Below are positions 51,741 to 60,013 of a DNA stretch of 60,607 nt, in pieces. The translations under genes were made by a program, and so were the position numbers. Position 1 is the stretch's first letter; the number at the start of each line of letters is the position of its first letter. The stretch lies in assembly GCA_019639215.1 (NCBI GenBank), contig JAHBSH010000004.1:1-60607 (forward strand). Reading direction: 5' to 3'. The notes beneath the pieces were generated by a model, which saw only the letters and a list, made by a program, of their open reading frames with translations, ran no database searches and was not told the origin of the DNA. This DNA comes from Acidobacteriota bacterium (GTDB lineage Bacteria; Acidobacteriota; Blastocatellia; Pyrinomonadales; Pyrinomonadaceae).

Positions 51741-53438
51741 ATGGCCGCACAAGATACAGTCATAGGAACGGTTAAAGGCCCGGGCCTTCTTCCGCACGAA
51801 TTTCTCTTTATTACGCGTGACAATATACGAACGCGCATTGGTGAATTTGTCTATTACGAAGCCGTTGTCGATGGCGAAACACGACAGATAATAGGAACGA
51901 TAAAAGGCCGCAGCCTGAACCGAGGTTTGCCCGATGCTTTCCTTGCGGAGGCAAATGTTCGACCCGCCGACATAGCGGCAATGCTCGGGATGGAATCCGA
52001 ACCTGAAATATACGAGATCACGGTCGAGATCATCGGATACTTCAGCCGCAAACTCGGAAACTTTGTAAATCCGCGCATCTCGCCTAACCCTGGCGACAGC
52101 ATCATTCTGGCTTCAAGCGAGGTGCTTGCCGAAATGCTCAGCCCTCGCCGTATGGGCGAAACGGGTTCTGCCTGCTTGGGAAGCCTGCTTACGCGTGAGG
52201 TAAATGAAGTTCCTGTTGTTCTGTCTGTAAAGGATGTCGTTTCAACACATTTGGCGATATTGGCATCGACCGGATCCGGCAAATCCTATACGGCGGGCGT
52301 TCTGATAGAGGAACTTTTGCGGCCATATAATCGCGCGGCTGTTCTGGTCGTAGACCCGCACGGCGAATACCATACGATGGCATCGGTGCAGGGCGATGAG
52401 CAGTTTGCCGGAGTTGACGGTTATCGTCCTGAGGTCAAGATATTCACGCCTGACAGAATAAAGGTCAGGTTCTCTTCGCTGACAGAGGCGGACATCAAAT
52501 ATCTTCTGCCCGAAGGCACGTCGGAAAAGATGCTGCATTTTCTGCGTCAGGCTTTTCGCAGTTTGCAAGATATGCTCAAGGCCGAAGGCCGCCGCGATTA
52601 TCTCTATGGCTATCAGGATCTTCGCGAGCACGTCGTTAAACAGCAATACGGCAAGGACGACCGCGATGCAGGTGACGGTGGCAATGTCTCGTCGATACAG
52701 GGTTTGCTCTGGCGGCTCGATTCGCGTTTTGACCGCTCTGAAGGCATCTTTCATGCTCACGAACATATCGAGCTTCAAGAACTTTACCGTCCCGGCCGCG
52801 TCACGATACTAGACCTGTCCGACATCGAACAGGCAGAGCAGCAGGTCATCGTCGGAGCGATGCTTCGCCGCGTCAATAAAGCTCGAATGATGACGACCAG
52901 AGGCGAAGCAGACAAAGGCGAGAATTTTCTCGATTTTCCGGTCTTTACTCTTTTGGAAGAAGCCCACCGCTTTGCTCCGGCAGGTGCCAGCGTTGTTTCT
53001 ACCAATGTGCTGAAACAGATATTGAGCGAAGGAAGAAAATTTGGCGTCGGCATCGGGCTGATAACGCAGCGTCCGGGCAAATTGGATCAGGACGTGCTGT
53101 CACAATGCATGACGCAGATAATAATGCGGATCGTCAATCCGATCGACCAGCAGACCATCGCCCAATCGGTCGAAGGAGCAGGCCGGGCGATGCTTGCCGA
53201 ACTTCCGGCTTTGACCAAAGGCCAGGCGATCATTTCAGGCGTGGGGATAAACACGCCCGTTATGTGCCGCATACGCCCGCGTCTCACCGCTCATGGCGGC
53301 GAAACGTTCGACGCACCTGCGGAATGGATGAAATGGCATTCGGGCGGCGAGGCCGCTAAGCGCGATCAGGACGACGCCGTTTACGTCCGCTCTTCAAGCA
53401 GCAAAAAGCCTGAAAAGATCGGCAATATGCGCATTTGA
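51741..53438 (+). CDS. HerA-like ATPase (DUF87)
   Basis: A 565-aa protein. The N-terminus is a HAS-barrel (about 5-135; IGTVKGPGLLPHEFLFIT). The RecA-like motor follows with Walker A STGSGKS at 176-182, Walker B VLVVDPHGEY and FTLLEEAHRFAP, and the arginine-finger region QRPGKLDQDVLSQC. HerA proteins form hexameric DNA translocases, classically working with the nuclease NurA in DNA end resection. No NurA, SIR2 or other nuclease gene is adjacent, so its partner is unknown. It stands alone, divergent from the YncE-like gene. Confidence 0.88.
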   Translation: MAAQDTVIGTVKGPGLLPHEFLFITRDNIRTRIGEFVYYEAVVDGETRQIIGTIKGRSLNRGLPDAFLAEANVRPADIAAMLGMESEPEIYEITVEIIGYFSRKLGNFVNPRISPNPGDSIILASSEVLAEMLSPRRMGETGSACLGSLLTREVNEVPVVLSVKDVVSTHLAILASTGSGKSYTAGVLIEELLRPYNRAAVLVVDPHGEYHTMASVQGDEQFAGVDGYRPEVKIFTPDRIKVRFSSLTEADIKYLLPEGTSEKMLHFLRQAFRSLQDMLKAEGRRDYLYGYQDLREHVVKQQYGKDDRDAGDGGNVSSIQGLLWRLDSRFDRSEGIFHAHEHIELQELYRPGRVTILDLSDIEQAEQQVIVGAMLRRVNKARMMTTRGEADKGENFLDFPVFTLLEEAHRFAPAGASVVSTNVLKQILSEGRKFGVGIGLITQRPGKLDQDVLSQCMTQIIMRIVNPIDQQTIAQSVEGAGRAMLAELPALTKGQAIISGVGINTPVMCRIRPRLTAHGGETFDAPAEWMKWHSGGEAAKRDQDDAVYVRSSSSKKPEKIGNMRI

Positions 53439-53445
53439 CAATATG

Positions 53446-53474
53446 TGGCAATTTGCCATTTTCGATGCTATAAT
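53446..53474 (+). promoter_or_regulatory. tacAT promoter with palindromic operator
   Basis: TATAAT (53469-53474) lies 8 nt before the antitoxin ATG. The palindrome TGGCAA-T-TTGCCA (53446-53458) covers the expected -35 (TGGCAA at 17 bp spacing). This is a likely operator for autoregulation. There is no Shine-Dalgarno sequence, so the transcript would be nearly leaderless. Confidence 0.6.
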
Positions 53475-53482
53475 AACAGACT

Positions 53483-53779
53483 ATGAAAACTATCACGCAA
53501 CGAAAGACGGCTGAAAGAAGTATCGCGAGGCTTAATTTCCGCCTGCCGGCAAAAATAAAAAAAAGGGTCGAGGACGCCGCAGTACTCTCCGGCGTAACGG
53601 TCTCTGATTTTGCCGTAGCTGCTCTTGTCAGTTCCGCTGATGCGGTTCTTCGCCAGCAGGAAGAGCGCAAGTTGTCTGACAGGGATCGCGACCTGTTTCT
53701 GAACCTTTTGGAAACGCCGCCAAAACCAAATAAAGCGTTAAAAAAAGCCGCCCAAAAATATAAGAAGGTTTCCGGCTAG
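53483..53779 (+). CDS. tacA: TacA-family (DUF1778) antitoxin
   Basis: A 98-aa protein. The ribbon-helix-helix domain is ARLNFRLPAKIKKRVEDAA with VTVSDFAVAAL, and the C-terminal toxin-binding segment contains LSDRDRDLFLNLLETPPKPN, a DUF1778 hallmark. It should bind the operator at 53446-53458 and neutralise the acetyltransferase encoded 78 nt downstream. The length is typical. Confidence 0.88.
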   Translation: MKTITQRKTAERSIARLNFRLPAKIKKRVEDAAVLSGVTVSDFAVAALVSSADAVLRQQEERKLSDRDRDLFLNLLETPPKPNKALKKAAQKYKKVSG

Positions 53780-53857
53780 TTACGCACAATGCTTTATACG
53801 GTCATTTAGTTTTGGCTGTGAGTCTATATAAAGACCCCTTGATACATATCCTTGTCA

Positions 53858-54355
53858 ATGAGTATTGATATTGTCATCGAACCACTCACCAAAAAGCATC
53901 GGCGACAGGATTTCGACTGTGGAGAAGAAAGTCTCAATACATTTCTAAAGAATTTTGCACGCCAAAATGATGAACGCGGACTGGGCAAGACGTTTGTAGC
54001 GGTTCGCCCCGGTGAAATGCAGATACTGGGTTACTATACGATCTCGTCAGGCAGCGTTTCATTCGAAAATATTCCGCTCAACCTACCTCGGTACCCGATC
54101 CCGACGGCCCATCTTGGCCGCCTTGCAGTAGATATTCGTACAAAAGGAATCGGCTTGGGCGAGCATTTATTGATGGACGCTCTCGCTCGTGTAGTTGCCG
54201 TTTCAGAACAGCTTGGCATCTACGCAGTAGAGGTCTTTGCCCTGAACGATGCAGCAAAACGATTTTATCTGAAATACGGCTTTGCCGAACTCGTGGACGA
54301 CCCGCACCACCTCTACATTGCAATAAAGACGATCCGCGACAGCGGGCTTGTTTAA
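53858..54355 (+). CDS. tacT: TacT-family GNAT acetyltransferase toxin
   Basis: A 165-aa GNAT protein. It opens in the toxin-family way (IEPLTKKHRRQDFDCGEESL, NTFLKNFARQ). The acetyl-CoA-binding loop is RTKGIGLGEHLL and the C-terminal catalytic part is FYLKYGFAEL. TacT-type toxins acetylate the amino acid on charged tRNA and so block translation. The ATG at 53858 is used; a TTG 6 nt upstream is possible. It is paired with the DUF1778 antitoxin gene and runs convergently into the Agl23-like gene. Confidence 0.87.
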   Translation: MSIDIVIEPLTKKHRRQDFDCGEESLNTFLKNFARQNDERGLGKTFVAVRPGEMQILGYYTISSGSVSFENIPLNLPRYPIPTAHLGRLAVDIRTKGIGLGEHLLMDALARVVAVSEQLGIYAVEVFALNDAAKRFYLKYGFAELVDDPHHLYIAIKTIRDSGLV

Positions 54356-54376
54356 CCGGTCGGCTAAAATCCGTCG

Positions 54377-56233
54377 CTAGAAATTCGCCTGGTTCATGTC
54401 TTGCGTGTTCGCGTCGGCGATCTCCTTTCTTACCAGCAGCATCAGATCGACTCCGGGACGGAGCTGATACGTGCCGACAAATCTGTAGTTTGCGGCGTAG
54501 CGCCGTTTGACCTCGGCGTCCTGATCGCGCTTTTTGGCGACGATCATCTCAGCTGTCGGGTTGTCCACAAGCCTTCCGCTAAAACCTGCACCTTTGTAAT
54601 CTCTCAGATACCATACCAGCGGCCAGTAATCTGGTGAGACAATGTCTATTCTCATATCCTTCCCTTTGCCGCTGGTTTTGGCATATCGCTCTATCTCGTT
54701 GACCATGTCCAGAAAGCCGCGCCGTGTATGAGCGTAAACGTAAGGTATGCTGTCATCGTCATATCTGACAAAATTCAGGTCGTACGTTTTGTAGCCAAGA
54801 ACACCAAATGCAACGAGAGCGATCAAACCTGCCATTACTTTGCCCTGCGGATCTTTTAATTTGGCGATCTCATTTATCGCATAGCCGCCAACGATACAAC
54901 CGGGTAGCAGGAACGATAAGGCAAGCCAGGGCGTTTTGTACGGAATGAGTGAATATGCAAGCAATAGCCCGACCGTCCATAATCCTGCGAACATGGCAAA
55001 ACGGTGACGTGACTTAACGAAAGCTATCAGCGTTCCGATAGCCGAGAGGATAACGATCGGGGCCTCGATCTTCCATGCCCAATCCAGATATGTATAAAAA
55101 CTGTTGTCCGAATGGTCTCGTGTCCCCGTCTTTGTCCAGATATTATAGGCCTCAAATGCTCTGCCTATCCCCTCAGGAAAAGTAAAAAACGACGTGAAGA
55201 AAAGCGCACTGACATAAATAAAAACGACCGCCGCAATGATGATGATCAGTATGCGGTCGGCTTTGTCGCCCATGGCCTCGCCAAAACGGGCAAACGTCAG
55301 GCCGCTGTCATCAATGTCATTATTTGGCTCAGGCCACCGATCCTTGCCGTAAAACTTTCTCCACAATACGACGCAGGGAACGGCGATCAGCATTGTCCCG
55401 AGCGTGATGAACGCAGTTTCTTTTGTCGCAAAGAAAAGAGCGACGCTTGCCGATGCAAGCATCATATATATCGGACGGCCGTCGCGCCATGTCATCAGCA
55501 TTCTCATCACAAATGCGACCAGCACGGCCTCGACAACAAGAAAAAGCGCTCCGTAAAAAGTAAAGCCCGAACCGTTCTCTCCTGCAAGTGCTCCGGCAAT
55601 GTGAAGTGTTGAAGGGAAAAAACAGACCAGTAAAAGAAGCGCTGTCCAGCCTATTGCAAACGGCCCGGCACGACGGCGATCAATAAAGAATACGACCGAA
55701 ACAACCAGCGACAGGCTGAGAAAGACAAAGAAGATCTCGTGGATAAAATACCGCGAAATAAAGACCATACCGGGCGAAAGTGCGACCAACGCGGCACCTG
55801 CCAATGCTCCGGTCTTGCCGATGTATTTCCGCAAAAACAGCACCAGCACGACCATCAGCACACCCCATATCGCCATGCTCCAGCGGACAGGAATTGTCTC
55901 AAGCCCAAAAACTTTGGTAAAGGCCAGCGAGATGTAATACAGCGTAGGGCCGTGGTAATTTGCCGGATCGTATTTATAAACGCCTTCGCGGAAAAGCGTT
56001 GTCAGGAACCATCCGTTCACGCCTTCGTCATGATGAAACGGCTTTAGCCCCAGCCAGAAAAACCGTACGAAAAAAGCGGTGGCGGTAACAATAATACAAC
56101 CGATCGCCCAAACCGGATCGAACTGCTGTTCGCGAGGCTCAGACGTTTGCGAATGTTGAATCGGCTCCTGTATCTCTTCCGACACAGGTTCAATTGCTTT
56201 ATCTCTTTTTGCCTTCTTTGCTTTTTTTGCCAT
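54377..56233 (-). CDS. Agl23/TIGR03663-family GT-C-type membrane protein
   Basis: A 618-aa membrane protein with about 12 helices. It carries the GT39/GT-C-like first-loop motif FHHDEGVNG (D69 and E70 in place for catalysis). The N-terminus is a charged Lys-rich stretch of 38 residues, and the C-terminus is a soluble region with DIVSPDYWPLVWYLRDYKG. This pattern defines TIGR03663, linked in archaea to flippase activity for N-glycosylation. In bacteria it probably transfers a sugar from a polyprenyl carrier. The next gene upstream is another large glycosyltransferase-like membrane protein. Confidence 0.8.
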   Translation of the reverse strand: MAKKAKKAKRDKAIEPVSEEIQEPIQHSQTSEPREQQFDPVWAIGCIIVTATAFFVRFFWLGLKPFHHDEGVNGWFLTTLFREGVYKYDPANYHGPTLYYISLAFTKVFGLETIPVRWSMAIWGVLMVVLVLFLRKYIGKTGALAGAALVALSPGMVFISRYFIHEIFFVFLSLSLVVSVVFFIDRRRAGPFAIGWTALLLLVCFFPSTLHIAGALAGENGSGFTFYGALFLVVEAVLVAFVMRMLMTWRDGRPIYMMLASASVALFFATKETAFITLGTMLIAVPCVVLWRKFYGKDRWPEPNNDIDDSGLTFARFGEAMGDKADRILIIIIAAVVFIYVSALFFTSFFTFPEGIGRAFEAYNIWTKTGTRDHSDNSFYTYLDWAWKIEAPIVILSAIGTLIAFVKSRHRFAMFAGLWTVGLLLAYSLIPYKTPWLALSFLLPGCIVGGYAINEIAKLKDPQGKVMAGLIALVAFGVLGYKTYDLNFVRYDDDSIPYVYAHTRRGFLDMVNEIERYAKTSGKGKDMRIDIVSPDYWPLVWYLRDYKGAGFSGRLVDNPTAEMIVAKKRDQDAEVKRRYAANYRFVGTYQLRPGVDLMLLVRKEIADANTQDMNQANF

Positions 56234-56276
56234 CTTGTCTGTCGTTTGGTTCCTGCTTCAATATCTGTCAGTTCGG

Positions 56277-58355
56277 CTATCGTTGTCCGGTTGTGTTTCG
56301 CACCCGATACAATCTATATTGCCCGAACTGAGCCACTACCGGAAACTTCTGAAAGAATGCCTGATTTGGCGAGACCTCGGTCACTTCGTCCGGTGTATAA
56401 AGAACGTATTCGATATTATATTTTTCAAATAGTTTCGTCGCCTGCGGCCCGCCGCGATACATTTCGTTTATCTCAGCATGACGCTGACGCGGATCGATGC
56501 CGTGCGATCCCAAATGTCCCGGATGCCGCATCAGCGAAACGCGTCCTGTAAGAACGGCAACGGATTTATACGTCGGGCCGTTCAGCAAAACCGTGTCGCG
56601 CGGCATTATGGTCTTGATCCTTTCTGCCAGTGCCACACCGTCAGCGCTGAAAATGCCGTAATTTATCTGTTTTGACATCGTCCGCCATACGTCCAGCGAG
56701 CCGCTGGCGACCAGCACGAAAAGACACACCGCAACGACCGGTTTGAATGGCGTTCCCGCCCGCCACATCCTTACTAGCGCGTACGTCACGAACGGCAGCG
56801 AACCGACGTACCAATAGATCAGTATCTTGACGTTGTCCCATTGCCACGGAGCCAGCTTTACCACATTGGCAATTATAAAAAGGAGCAGAAACGGAATGTA
56901 AAAAAGCAGCAGCGAACGTGCCTGCCATGAACCGAGCGGTTCGCTTACCAGACGCTTTGGCTTTTCTTTCTTTTTCTTCGATTTTGCTGACGTGTCCTCG
57001 TTCTCTGGTTCATCGTCCTTTCGCATCAGCATTAAATAGACCCCAACGAACAGCAACGGAAATAAAAGGCCCGTGTTCTTGATCCAGAACCAGATGATGT
57101 TGTCGCCGCGGTTGTCCCAGCCAAAATGCCACTCGATGAATTTTGTGGAATCCGTAGCACTGCCCGTGACCGACCATATAAGCTCCGGTATCGCTATCAC
57201 AGCCACAGAAACAGCAAATACCATCCATTGAATAAATCTTCCTTTATCCGGCCTCATCAGCAGCAGACATAGGCAAATAATAAAAAGTGCCAGCAGGCTG
57301 TGAAGATGGACCAGAACGAGCGTTCCTGCCAAGTAACCCAAGATCGGTAATGCAGTAGGAACGCTGAGGCTGCCTATTTTTAATGTGGATGAAACCTTAT
57401 GTTTTTCAGTGTCTGCATCGGTATCTGGCGGTGGTTCATAATTGAACATTCGCCACAACGCACCGATGACGATCAGTGTCAGCGGCAATCCCATAAGGAT
57501 GCCGCGTTGGGTAAGAAACAATGTAACCAGCGAATTTCCCCATCTGAAATCATCGCTGATCGTATAGTCTTTAGGTAAAGCCCAAAGAAGATCAACAAGG
57601 CCTTTGGCCTGAGCGGAATAGTCGCTCCAGAACCACATGAAGCCCAAACCGCCGCTGAAGAATAAAAGGAACGGTGCTATGCGGCCTGCCAGACGGTCAT
57701 TAACCATTCTGGTTATCAGATCGTCAACAATAACAAGCAGCGACATTGCCAACGCCAGATTTTGTGTCAGCAGTATCTCGCGAATGCCTGTCCCGACCTT
57801 CAGCAGCATCGCCGCGACCAGATCGGCGATAAAAGGATATGTGAATTTTGTTCCCGCAAAATTTGGATTGTCCGGCGGAAAAGGCGGCCCGTCTGTAAAC
57901 GCAAATATCGCTCCCAGGTGATAGGGCAGATCGCCAAGATTATTCGACCCGCCGGTGAGTATAGCTCCATCCGGGCTGATGATCATTGCCCTTTCAAAAA
58001 AGAAAAGAAATACGAGAAAGAAAAAAGCGTAGTAAAGGAAAGGGAGAAATTTTCTTACGCTCGCTCCTTGAAGCTTGCCAAAAGCTCTGTCCTTATCCTG
58101 ATAGAACTGCTTTCGCCGCCGCTCATCACGAAACAGCATCAGCGGAAGCATTGTTATCAACAACGATATTATGACAGCGGCCACGCTTAGCCCGAATATG
58201 AACGAGACAAGGAAACCGGCCGTGCCGAAAACCGTCATCCCGATGACACAGCCGGCTGAGATGCGCCATAGCATCGGTTTGTCTTCGTCCAAAGCATAAG
58301 TAACGGCAAGGCCGCCGGCCGTCATCAGGGCAATAAGCAACGCAGATAGGATCAT
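56277..58355 (-). CDS. Large multi-pass membrane protein, GT-C glycosyltransferase-like
   Basis: A 692-aa protein with about 13 membrane helices. The first large loop has NNLGDLPYHLGAIFAF, with an Asp in the place of the catalytic acid of GT-C enzymes. The last 90 residues form a soluble tail with RDTVLLNGPTYKSVAVLTGR and YNIEYVLYTPDE, as in other polyprenyl-sugar-using transferases. A charged cytoplasmic loop (AKSKKKKEKPKR) lies at about 465-480. It probably acts with the Agl23-like protein in glycan assembly. The gene is 43 nt upstream of that gene on the same strand. Confidence 0.7.
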   Translation of the reverse strand: MILSALLIALMTAGGLAVTYALDEDKPMLWRISAGCVIGMTVFGTAGFLVSFIFGLSVAAVIISLLITMLPLMLFRDERRRKQFYQDKDRAFGKLQGASVRKFLPFLYYAFFFLVFLFFFERAMIISPDGAILTGGSNNLGDLPYHLGAIFAFTDGPPFPPDNPNFAGTKFTYPFIADLVAAMLLKVGTGIREILLTQNLALAMSLLVIVDDLITRMVNDRLAGRIAPFLLFFSGGLGFMWFWSDYSAQAKGLVDLLWALPKDYTISDDFRWGNSLVTLFLTQRGILMGLPLTLIVIGALWRMFNYEPPPDTDADTEKHKVSSTLKIGSLSVPTALPILGYLAGTLVLVHLHSLLALFIICLCLLLMRPDKGRFIQWMVFAVSVAVIAIPELIWSVTGSATDSTKFIEWHFGWDNRGDNIIWFWIKNTGLLFPLLFVGVYLMLMRKDDEPENEDTSAKSKKKKEKPKRLVSEPLGSWQARSLLLFYIPFLLLFIIANVVKLAPWQWDNVKILIYWYVGSLPFVTYALVRMWRAGTPFKPVVAVCLFVLVASGSLDVWRTMSKQINYGIFSADGVALAERIKTIMPRDTVLLNGPTYKSVAVLTGRVSLMRHPGHLGSHGIDPRQRHAEINEMYRGGPQATKLFEKYNIEYVLYTPDEVTEVSPNQAFFQKFPVVAQFGQYRLYRVRNTTGQR

Positions 58356-58514
58356 ATAGATGATAAAGAAACGAACGCCTTTTCTGTTAAATTAACCCAC
58401 TTTTGCCAAAGGACAAAACTTCGCTCCACTCTCAACTGCTTGGCGGATTGGAGTTATTCACGATAGAAAGGTAAGATATTCGTTTTTGGAAACGTTCTTT
58501 GGACGGTCTTTATT

Positions 58515-59615
58515 ATGCTGCAAGCCGGGATCGTTGGGCTGCCCAACGTAGGAAAATCAACTCTTTTTAACGCTCTTACCGCACAGGAAGCTGCTCTCGC
58601 CGCCAATTATCCTTTTGCCACGATCGAGCCGAATGTGGGCGTCGTTGCGGTGCCTGACGAAAGGCTGCAAGTGCTTGAGAAACTGATCAAAGCACAGCGC
58701 GTAGTACCTGCCACGGTCGAATTTGTGGACATTGCAGGCCTCGTTCGCGGCGCTTCAAAGGGCGAAGGCCTGGGCAATCAATTCTTGGCAAACATCCGCG
58801 AAACGCACGCGGTCATTCAGGTCGTGCGCTGTTTTGAAGATGAGAACATCGTCCACGTCGAAGGCTCTGTCGATCCGATCCGTGATATTGAGACCATCCA
58901 GATCGAACTTGCCCTCGCCGATCTAGGATCACTTGAAAAGCGAAAGGAAAAGGCTTCACGCTCAGCAAAATCAGGCGACAAGGACGCAAAACGCGAGATA
59001 GAGATCGTGGAAAAGCTGCTGCCGGTTCTGGAAGAAGGAAAGCCTGTCCGTTCAGCTTCGCTGACAGAAGATGAAACCGACATTGTCAAAAAATGGTTCC
59101 TGCTCACCTCAAAACCGACCATTTATGCGGCAAATGTTGATGAGGCTTCGCTCGCCGATCCGGCATCAAACCCGCATGTAAAGCGAGTGATGGAACATGC
59201 CGCCGCTGAAAATGCCGACGTTGTCCCGATCTGTGCCAAACTCGAAGCCGAACTCGTTGCCCTTGATGAGGCAGAACGTACGGAATATCTGAAAGACCTC
59301 GGACTGGAATCAAGCGGCGTTGATAAGATGATCAAAGCCGCCTATCACATGCTCGGGCTGATGAGCTATCTGACCGCCGGTGAAAAAGAAGTGAGAGCCT
59401 GGACGATTCCTATCGGTACAAAAGCTCCACAGGCCGCAGGTGAGATACATACCGACATCGAACGCGGCTTCATCCGCGCCGAGATAATCTCTTACGACGA
59501 CCTCGTCGCTTGCGGTTCGCGAAAAGCCGCCAGCGAAAAAGGCCTCGCCCGGCTCGAAGGCAAGGAATATATAATGCAGGACGGTGATGTTGTCGATTTT
59601 CGATTCAATGTCTAG
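58515..59615 (+). CDS. ychF: Redox-regulated ATPase YchF
   Basis: A 366-aa Obg-family NTPase. The P-loop is GLPNVGKST (8-16), G3 is [10 protein letters not shown], and the G4 position has NVDE in place of NKxD, which gives YchF its ATP rather than GTP preference. The C-terminal TGS-like domain contains GYxT-like [18 protein letters not shown] and the ending [15 protein letters not shown]. YchF binds ribosomes and affects stress responses. The length matches the family. It is a normal core gene standing before an AT-rich module. Confidence 0.93.
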   Translation: MLQAGIVGLPNVGKSTLFNALTAQEAALAANYPFATIEPNVGVVAVPDERLQVLEKLIKAQRVVPATVEFVDIAGLVRGASKGEGLGNQFLANIRETHAVIQVVRCFEDENIVHVEGSVDPIRDIETIQIELALADLGSLEKRKEKASRSAKSGDKDAKREIEIVEKLLPVLEEGKPVRSASLTEDETDIVKKWFLLTSKPTIYAANVDEASLADPASNPHVKRVMEHAAAENADVVPICAKLEAELVALDEAERTEYLKDLGLESSGVDKMIKAAYHMLGLMSYLTAGEKEVRAWTIPIGTKAPQAAGEIHTDIERGFIRAEIISYDDLVACGSRKAASEKGLARLEGKEYIMQDGDVVDFRFNV

Positions 59616-59633
59616 ACTGTATTTTTAAATAAT

Positions 59634-59650
59634 ATAAACTAACAGTTTAT
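59634..59650 (+). terminator. Weak terminator hairpin after ychF
   Basis: ATAAACT (59634-59640), loop AAC and AGTTTAT (59644-59650). The stem is AT-rich and ends where the -35 of the next promoter begins. Confidence 0.4.
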
Positions 59651-59710
59651 TTGACACCTAGGTTGAAAATGACAATAATCATTGACGACTCTCGTTAATC
59701 ATTATAGAAT
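59651..59710 (+). promoter_or_regulatory. Tandem sigma-70 promoters of the protease module
   Basis: P1: TTGACA (59651-59656), 17 bp, AATAAT (59674-59679). P2: TTGACG (59682-59687), 17 bp, TAGAAT (59705-59710). The two are 2 nt apart and both read towards the 66-aa gene, leaving a leader of about 90 nt from P2. Confidence 0.6.
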
Positions 59711-59809
59711 TTCTAAGGCGCAACATTGTTTTACGCCATTAAGTAACATCCTTTTTGAGGTCAGAAGCATCCTCCTATATATCTTAAATAAATATGTGGG
59801 GTATAAGAA

Positions 59810-60010
59810 ATGATTAATAACGCTGAAACAAACGAAACAATAGTTAGAGATTTTGAAGAGATAATTAAGGCCGCTGAGGAGAACTATCCAGGATTAACAA
59901 AGGAATTTGAAGTGTTTACGTCTGGACAGGTTGAAATGGAAAGTTTCTTCTCTTACCTAGAATTAATGTATGAAACGCCAACTGTAGTTACAGCAAATCA
60001 AGCAACCTAA
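59810..60010 (+). CDS. Small acidic protein of unknown function
   Basis: A 66-aa protein, very rich in Glu (NETIVRDFEEIIKAAEENYP, EVFTSGQVEMESFFSYLEL) and mainly helical. No family is recognised. It lies 3 nt before the start of a serine protease gene, both AT-rich, which suggests co-translation. By analogy with other two-gene modules, it might be an inhibitor, adaptor or antitoxin-like partner of the protease; this is a guess. Composition differs from ychF. Confidence 0.65.
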   Translation: MINNAETNETIVRDFEEIIKAAEENYPGLTKEFEVFTSGQVEMESFFSYLELMYETPTVVTANQAT

Positions 60011-60013
60011 ACG

